Shown here piece by piece: positions 57,524 through 64,000 of a DNA stretch of 64,000 bases. How positions within the stretch are numbered: the stretch's first letter is position 1; each line of letters opens with the position of its first letter. The position numbers were made by a program, and so were the translations under genes. This DNA comes from Capitella teleta (lineage: Eukaryota > Annelida > Polychaeta > Capitellidae): contig KB295955.1 of assembly GCA_000328365.1 (NCBI GenBank), positions 270,042 through 334,041 on the forward strand, in the 5' to 3' direction. Under the pieces are notes generated by a model. It was not told where the DNA came from and did no database searches. It worked only from the letters and a program-made list of their open reading frames with translations.

Positions 57524-60500
57524 TCACAAGCGGAGAGATTTCAGCTTGAATCTCAAAGGTTGGTTCATCAGCGCAGGTTTAATCCTTGGCTTCTCCGGGA
57601 ATAACTCCTTTTCACTTTCACTGGTTGGAAATCGCTTTGCGTAGATGGCTGGGTAGTTCTTCTGAAACTGCAGAAAGAGAAAATAGTGAAATGAAGAATC
57701 GTGAGAAGTGAGAACGTACTTGTTTGAGGCGTTTGCGTTTGTCTTTGTGGTTCATGTTTGCATCTTTGATGACATTCTCCAGCAATTGATGCAGCGCTTG
57801 CTGTGACGCCGTCATGCGCTGACTTTCGTATTCCTGAACTGTGACCTGCTCACAGTACACGATCGAAGGCTTTGAGTTCACCTGAAGAGTGGCATCATGG
57901 CTGTACTTGATCTGTGAGAAGAATTTTGATGAGAGACGAAATGATTAAAACTGCAGCTCAATTAAGTGCAAAAAGAGTTGTGCTGCCAAAGATATCAAGT
58001 TTCTTAAAAAACAAAAAGTGCTTCAAACCGAGAACAAATAAAAGAAAAGGGCAGAAAGGCCGAAGCAAGGCGTGCAGTGCAGGTGCACTTGCCTGCTGCT
58101 CCTCTCCTGCTTTGCGGGAGAAGGCGGACTTTACCCTCGCTCGCTGTAGGTAGGCCACTTGCTCCTCAATCTGCAGGCGAAGGTCTTCAGGAACACGCAG
58201 CAGGTCAGCATAATTATCAACCATAAAGGATACCTGGTACTGGGTCAAGAAGTCATCGTACTCTGCTTCATTCTGGGGCATCAGGATAGAGTGAGAGAAC
58301 GTTGTGACCACCTGTTAAGAAGGATGTGAGAATAAAATCAGAACAGGAAGGGTGAACTCACGAGATCTCTCGTGGAGATATGTTCATCCAGAACCAGTTT
58401 TGTGTTGCTGATCATCTTCTGCATGAAGCGCAGAAGCAACGTAAGTTTGCGTCTTTGAGGAGGACTGAGGAACAAGCAGCACAAGCGGAGAGCGCCCTGC
58501 GTTGACCCATGCTGATGCAGCGCTGCAAACACAGCGTCAGAGAGGAACACACAGAACAGAGCACTTACCTGGGGTGCTGTTGACCCTGCGCATGCTTCCC
58601 TGTTGCTGCATTGCTTGATGGAAGGAGTCGGCCAAACGGGGCGACTGCTGACGTGGCAGGGATGAGTAACCGGAGGGGGGTTTAGAGGCCAGGTAGCGAT
58701 CAGGCTCTACGTTCAGGGACTGAGTACTGGTGCTCAGTGAGTTCCTCTGGTTCTTTATAGAGCTGTAGCTAGGAGGGGCCACGTACGGGGGAGGTGTGAA
58801 AGGTCGCGATGACGCAATTGACGCTCTGTCAGATGAGGTGTCGGTATCCTGACGAGGGACTTTGGACAGAGCCACGGCGTAGCCATACGTATCAGAGGAG
58901 CTCCTCACGTTGGTCATCGAACTGCAACGCTGGCGAAATGCTTCCTGTGGTTGCTCTGCTTGGTGAAGGTTCTCCACACTTGACGCCATTGTGTTGCCTT
59001 GAGATGCAGAGACAGCGCGTGCTTGGGAGATGTAGGAGAGAGCATGGAACTCCTGTGAGCCATAGAACGTCTTCTTCGGACCAAGATTGCTGGAGGAAGA
59101 CTGGCGTTGAAAGCGACCGCAGCCAATGTCCTGGCGACCGTTGTTTTGACAACCGTTGTACTCAATCAAGATATCAGACGGGTGCTGAGGACTGGATGTC
59201 ATATTTAGAATCAGCTTCTCAGCTGAAGGATATGAAGCAAGGCGCGGCTCAGGGGGACGACCTTCCATCCAAGCTGGTCAAGGAAGGAAAATGAGATGCC
59301 TGTTATGCATTTAAAAGTACCTACTCATGACATTAGCGAATGCTTCATAGAGTTCATGGGGGATGAGAGGCTGCAACTGGTTGTCAAAGTAATCCTTGAC
59401 CACTTTAAAGACATCCTTCTCAAAACCAGGATACGCAGCAAAACCTTCCTCTATTTTGTCTGGCCCTGGTGAAAGTTGATCATTGAGAAAATATTGAAGC
59501 AAAAAGAGAAAAGAAAACTCACAGTAAGCTAAGCAGCGCATGGCAGATACGACCCAGTGCGGTAGCTGATCTGGAAGAATGCAAGAGTTATATTCATCTC
59601 AACCTAAATCATATCTAATTCAACCTTTTTTGTCAACGTTGGTCACAATTCCATTCTTGTTGACAAAAGAAAGATTGTGATGAATATGACATCCGGAAAC
59701 CACACTTGTGTCAAAGATTTCCCCCACATCATGCAACTTCAATATTTTGCGGAGGCTGATAAAAAAACAGTGAATGCAGTCCAAAGCTGAGTCTCATACA
59801 GACCTATTCAGAGTCATACTCTTGTAGACGCTGTGGAGCTCCGCCTCAGTCAGCTGATTGCGAGGCAAAACTTGGCAGTCAGTCAACGCATCTTCTTCTG
59901 CCTGCACTCTGGTCTTCATTTCTTCCTTTTCAACAGGCGGCTGCTTCTTCTTCTTGACGGGAGAACTTCCGTTGTCCTCTGGGGGCGCCACGTTCATCAG
60001 TGAAGTACGCACGGAAAGAGGAGTGCGGCCCACTGTTGAATGCTGAGGTTTCACCGGGGAAGTAATGAACCTAAGAAAAAATAATAATAATAATAAAAAA
60101 TGAAACACGTTTATTCCCCAAAGAGTGGCAACACTCACCGGAACAGACGACCATTGTCAGCAAAGTCAATTTTGTTGTGCTTGGGGCCACGCACGTCTTC
60201 AAAGACCTTCGCCTTGTGCAGTTTCTGCATCAACTGAACGGCCTGCTGCCTGAGAATGGGGACCACAATAGTAAGAGGTAATCAAATAAAATCAATGATC
60301 GAATGTGGACACAAATCACACAATGAGATCAATAGCATCAACAATTAGATATATCAGACAAGATGATTACACCATTGAACCAATCCTTTACCTGCCACAA
60401 AGCTTCATTCACAAAATTAGCGAATGAATGGGGGTGCGCACCAACGCTTTATGCTACCAGCATCATTGCACTGAACGTAGTATATTGAGAGATTGAGGCT

Positions 60501-62441
60501 AAATAAACCACTGGATGGCGAGAGCAATGAGCCGCGAATGATGCATGCTGAGCAGCAGGGGAGCAAGTGGACGTCCCCTGACATGGTGGCCGCCTTCTTG
60601 GCAACCAATGCCTTCAGGAGACAGGTTGGCATCAGGTCCTTCCTCAAGGTGAGGAGATCATTTATTATGAATATATACACACACCTACCTTAATTGAATA
60701 GTATTATAGATAATTATAAAGTTAAACTAAACACAATTATAAGTTTATGACAAAACGCAATGCTCATCATTGAACACATTTTGTTTATATTTCTTCATGA
60801 ATTATAAATTTATAATCAATCTTTTCATATTATGTAACATCCTCCTGCACAACAAAGCAAGTATAACTCATCCCTATGCTAATATATGTACTCAATCAGT
60901 ATTCACGCATTGGTGACATTCCTCTGTTTGAATTACAAATCGTGGAACATCACACACCCATTGACTGACGATCATTGCTCAATGCCATCACAACTTTACA
61001 ACGACCCACGCACAACGGCTCATTGAGTGGCTGATCTCTTCAGATTAAACCTCCAAACTAAACAGCAGCCACCACATGAAAAGCAAGCCTCCAGGCACAT
61101 TCCAAACGCAAATATTTGCTCATTCTCCTCATAAAATAAACACTGAATGACGATGCAAATTCAAATACCTACATTGGAATAATTGCAGAAGATGGCTGAC
61201 ACCCTATTTGTGTTTCCAAGAGATACTGCAATTGACATTCTAAACTACACAACTACAACTTAATTACATTGCAACACACACGCCGAATTCAGATCATTAT
61301 GAGATACTAGTTGATGGTTGCTGATGGCTTTATTGAGTTTAATCTTTAAAATTTATCTTTTTGCAGTTTTGCTGGGTTTGGATCAAGGAGTGAGAGGGTA
61401 GGGAGGGCGGGGGGAGGGGTCAGGGGTCAGATCTGATAAACCTTATTTCTGATTTCAAAATCACATGAATGGAAATTGAACGAGTTGAATCAATATAAAT
61501 CGTTTAAATGCATTCATAGCTAAGGTGAAAATTTTACAAATAGTACCCAGGCAATGGCATATAACAAGAGAGTCATGCCTGGTCAAAGTACTGCACTACA
61601 GTAGTACTGTCACAGAGTGTAGCTTCAAGACTCTGGCAACAATATAGCAATACATGACTGCATTCTAGACAAGACACGTGTTGTACAGGGGATTCACTCA
61701 TTTAATTTTAATTTTAAAATATAATTTACATAAATACATCACTCCAAAGAGTTATAACTTATAAGTCATTTCACATATTGTACCTTTTTATTTTATTTTT
61801 ATTTTTTCCGTTTCAAAAAAATTTGATACATCACGCTTGAATGTCTGCAAGTTGGAACTTGGTTGAGAACACAGAGGCGAGGAGGGAATTGAATGTCCGA
61901 ATGTAACAATGAAGTACTGTACATACATGTTGTACAAAATCACAAAATTAAGTCACAAATCACAACAAACAGCTAACATGTTTTTATCTTCCTATTGAGC
62001 GACTAAAGCCAAGCTAGGTTCTTAACCGACTAGATTCTTAACCGACTGAGGCCGCCCTAGTAGTAGTAGTAGTAGTAGTAGGTTCTTAAAGTCTAGGTGT
62101 TACTTAGGGTAAATTTGGGAGCCCTGGTTCCAGTTCCCCTGAGTTTGATTCCCCTTGATTAGTTTTGTTCATTTCTATGTTAAAATAAATAAATAATGTA
62201 ATTATTATTGAGAATAAGAACATTTGGGAAATTTTTACTCAAAAGTATTCCGTAATTTGAGCAAAGATTCCAAAGAAGCTCACCTGCTGACTGAAGGCCC
62301 AAAATTGGGATTTTCAATGAGCCTGGCATGAAGCCAAGACACTGCGTCTGTTGCAGGGAAGCACTCAGAGGATGCTTTGAGTTTGTAGCGATGACGTCCG
62401 AGGGCCATACCCTCACGAAATGTCTCTATCACATCATTCCA
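57524..62441 (-). CDS. DEPDC1: DEP domain-containing protein 1 (5' end missing)
   Basis: DEPDC1 proteins are cell-cycle and transcription regulators with a DEP domain and a RhoGAP-like fold. Exons, first seen to last: 62284-62441, 60139-60249, 59804-60070, 59625-59755, 59523-59570, 59325-59465, 58569-59273, 58362-58522, 58093-58311, 57720-57911, 57524-57667; 2277 nt, 758 codons, in frame. The DEP domain runs from [12 protein letters not shown] through [15 protein letters not shown] to NGRLFRFITSP. The RhoGAP-like part has [18 protein letters not shown]; like its relatives it lacks an obvious Arg-finger motif. A long Ser-rich disordered exon follows, then the conserved C-terminal block ([52 protein letters not shown]) ending FKLKSLRL. 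The start exon (M...L before WNDV) was not found before 64000. Assignment to the A or B paralogue is not attempted. Confidence 0.93.
57912..58092 (-). other. DEPDC1: GC-AG intron in DEPDC1
   Basis: The exon ends ...GAGCAGCAG and the intron begins GCAAGT (58092 downward), the full GC-donor consensus. It ends CTCACAG. Only this GC donor keeps frame; the nearby GT (GTGCAC, two bases on) would shift it. Confidence 0.75.
60250..62283 (-). other. DEPDC1 2.0-kb intron
   Basis: This AT-rich intron between the two DEP exons is far longer than the gene's other introns (mostly 50-70 bp). It contains a TAG microsatellite (about 62058-62081) inside a repeat-like block and no recognisable exon. Confidence 0.7.
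62010..62195. repeat. short repeat-like block with TAG microsatellite
   Basis: Two near-identical units (GGTTCTTAACCGACTAGA and GATTCTTAACCGACTGA) precede a (TAG)7-8 run. After it comes text resembling a SINE tail (GTTTGATTCCCCTTGATT ... AAATAAATAAATAA). Target duplications are not visible, so the element type is uncertain. Confidence 0.4.
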
Positions 62442-63300
62442 CTAGAAAAAATACATAGCATTTCATTATGTGCATAATTCAATTAGCATTGATTGGTATG
62501 GACTACTTGTAATGACCAAACCTATACTGTACATCAAATAGAAATCTTTTGAACAATAACAAACTTTATAAGCGAACCTGAATGGCTAAATGAATAATCC
62601 AGGATTGATTGAATCAATGAATAAGGTGTTCTTGTAAAAATCAATCGATTCTATTATTTCTACTCCAAATAAGCTGGTAACATATGATAATATCTGTTCA
62701 TTCATTCAAATGCTTCCATGGTGATCAAGGAAGCCAGATAATGGTGATCTATAAATCCATATCCATAATCATATTCATAACAATCAATTTATCACCAAGG
62801 GACTAGGCCACTAGGGTGATTAGAACTGATTACTGGTCACCTCTAACAGGAAAAAAAGTTAAGTAGTTAACCCATGTACCAGGGTAATGGATTCCCAATT
62901 TTCCATAGCGACGGATACCATTGGAAATACAGTAAAGCAAGACAGAAAAACAAATCGACAAACGATAAAATGAGCTTTATCGTTTATGAGGCCAATTCAT
63001 CAGCCGTGTATGTGAATCCCTACGCCTGGAATATAATTTCACTGCAAGTACATACACACTTCATTATCATTATCAATTATTATAGTTAAAATAACTTAAA
63101 AACCGTTATAATACCGCTGAATAATAACAATATTGATAATACGGGATTAATAGTTTAATACCATTTCGAGTGATGCCAAAGGCCATTTGTTTAAAATGGC
63201 TGGAGGGCCAGTTACCTGGACAAGCAAGCAATTTATAGAAACCCAACACAGTACTTCAGCCTACCTAGGGGGGTCCGGGGTTACAAACAAAATTTGTAAA
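62442..63300. other. upstream of the first seen DEPDC1 exon; no gene recognised
   Basis: This is AT-rich DNA with no exon that supplies the missing DEPDC1 start (a phase-0 exon beginning with Met). Either the start exon is very short and escaped notice or it lies beyond 64000. Confidence 0.5.
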
Positions 63301-63975
63301 TTGAAATACGGAAAGTGTCATTTCCTAGCACTTTACAGTTAAAATCAGGTGCAGCAGAGCATTGTTAGATCATAATTTCCAAAATCTTCAGATCATAGTT
63401 TTCCAAAACTCACTCCATGCTATTTTCTCTAAGTAATGCTCTTCTTCATGACACAAAACTTTCTTTAGTAATCGATGAAGCAGTTATTGATGCTGTCAAA
63501 AGCACAACTTTCCTAGGAGTAAAAATAGATAACAAATTGACCTTTGCTGAGCATCTCTCTCAAACTTGTAACAAGCTATCAAAATCGATAGAAATTATAT
63601 ATAAAACACCTAGAATTGTAAACAGAGCTACGTCGATCATGCTATATAATAGCTTAGTTCTCCCATATCTGACTTACTGCAATATAATTTGGGAAAAGGC
63701 AGCCAGCCAACATATAAACCTTTTGTTTTGTTTACAAAAAAAGCAATAAAAATTATCTTAAATAAACCGCCTCTTGCTCTTGTAGAAATACAAGAGCAAG
63801 TTTAAATTGTAAAGTTATCCTACCCTACTGCCAAACAGCCCTACGGCAAAAAAATATAGTATGTCATTTATTATTAATTCATTTCTTCAGCCATTATCAC
63901 TTTTAAATATTGATTCCATTGGCAAATTCAAAAGAACTGTAAAAAACATTTTAATTGCAAAATATGTTTAATGTT
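63300..63975 (+). mobile_element. LINE remnant, reverse transcriptase C-terminal region
   Basis: A frame from 63417 reads KSTTFLGVKIDNKLTFAEHL and then NSLVLPYLTYCNIIW, hallmark motifs of L2/CR1/jockey LINEs (TKFLGV-ID, LPYLTYCNIIWG). It continues out of frame as KAIKIILNKP and ends near FKRTVKNILI, the usual C-terminal motif. It is truncated at the 5' end and carries several stops. It is not related closely to the two LINEs near 31-35 kb. Confidence 0.85.
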
Positions 63976-64000
63976 TTCTTATCTTTTTCTTTCTTTTCAC

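Noticed and set aside
58221-58235. Second U12 donor (GTATCCTTT) on the minus strand in DEPDC1
   Set aside because: The sequence reads straight through as conserved coding ([12 protein letters not shown]) with no matching branch site; chance match.

Overview
This window is animal nuclear DNA: GT-AG introns with conserved phases, five recognisable metazoan protein genes, and scattered DNA transposons, LINEs and a tRNA-derived SINE. One intron carries the full signature of the minor (U12) spliceosome, so the species still has that machinery. No single feature fixes the phylum. I would call it a bilaterian invertebrate, probably marine, with low repeat density, and leave it there.

Layout. (1) About 1-18600, minus strand: 5' half of an ELAV/Hu neuronal RNA-binding protein gene. 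RRM1 exons lie at 181-600 and two likely 5' exons lie 15-18 kb away; RRM2, the hinge and RRM3 lie off the left edge. (2) 7781-21226, plus strand: complete AGBL4/CCP6 tubulin deglutamylase, 11 exons, 519 aa. Its 8.5-kb intron 9 contains the ELAV 5' exons on the other strand. (3) 21474-27838, minus strand: complete POLR1A, the RNA polymerase I largest subunit, in 23 exons separated by introns of only 48-74 bp. It meets AGBL4 tail to tail, with poly(A) signals 24 bp apart. (4) 28300-35560: a transposon cluster. A 1.19-kb non-autonomous hAT element with an 8-bp target duplication sits in a tRNA-derived SINE. A 2.34-kb hAT element with a degraded transposase sits in a LINE, also with a perfect 8-bp duplication. 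An AAT microsatellite and a second LINE 3' end follow. (5) 35560-50965: no gene recognised. (6) 50970-56888, plus strand: POMGNT1, 19 coding exons, 660 aa. (7) 57524-62441, minus strand: DEPDC1, lacking only its first exon or exons, again tail to tail with its neighbour. (8) 63300-63970: a degraded LINE reverse-transcriptase end.

The coding models were checked by summing exon lengths. AGBL4 (1560 nt), POMGNT1 (1983 nt) and DEPDC1 (2277 nt from the DEP exon) each give an open frame divisible by three. POLR1A sums to 5179 nt, so one of its boundaries is off by one base.

These genes do not form one pathway: neuronal RNA binding, tubulin glutamate trimming, rRNA transcription, dystroglycan O-mannose glycosylation and cell-cycle signalling. 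What links them is position. ELAVL4, AGBL4, POMGNT1 and DEPDC1 all lie on human chromosome 1p (from memory), and ELAVL4-AGBL4 are divergent neighbours there too, so the window looks like an ancient linkage block. The most unusual signals are the U12-type intron in AGBL4, the interleaved ELAV/AGBL4 pair, and a recurrent octamer (CGTTATGA) that three times forms an inverted pair, once directly beside the U12 branch point.
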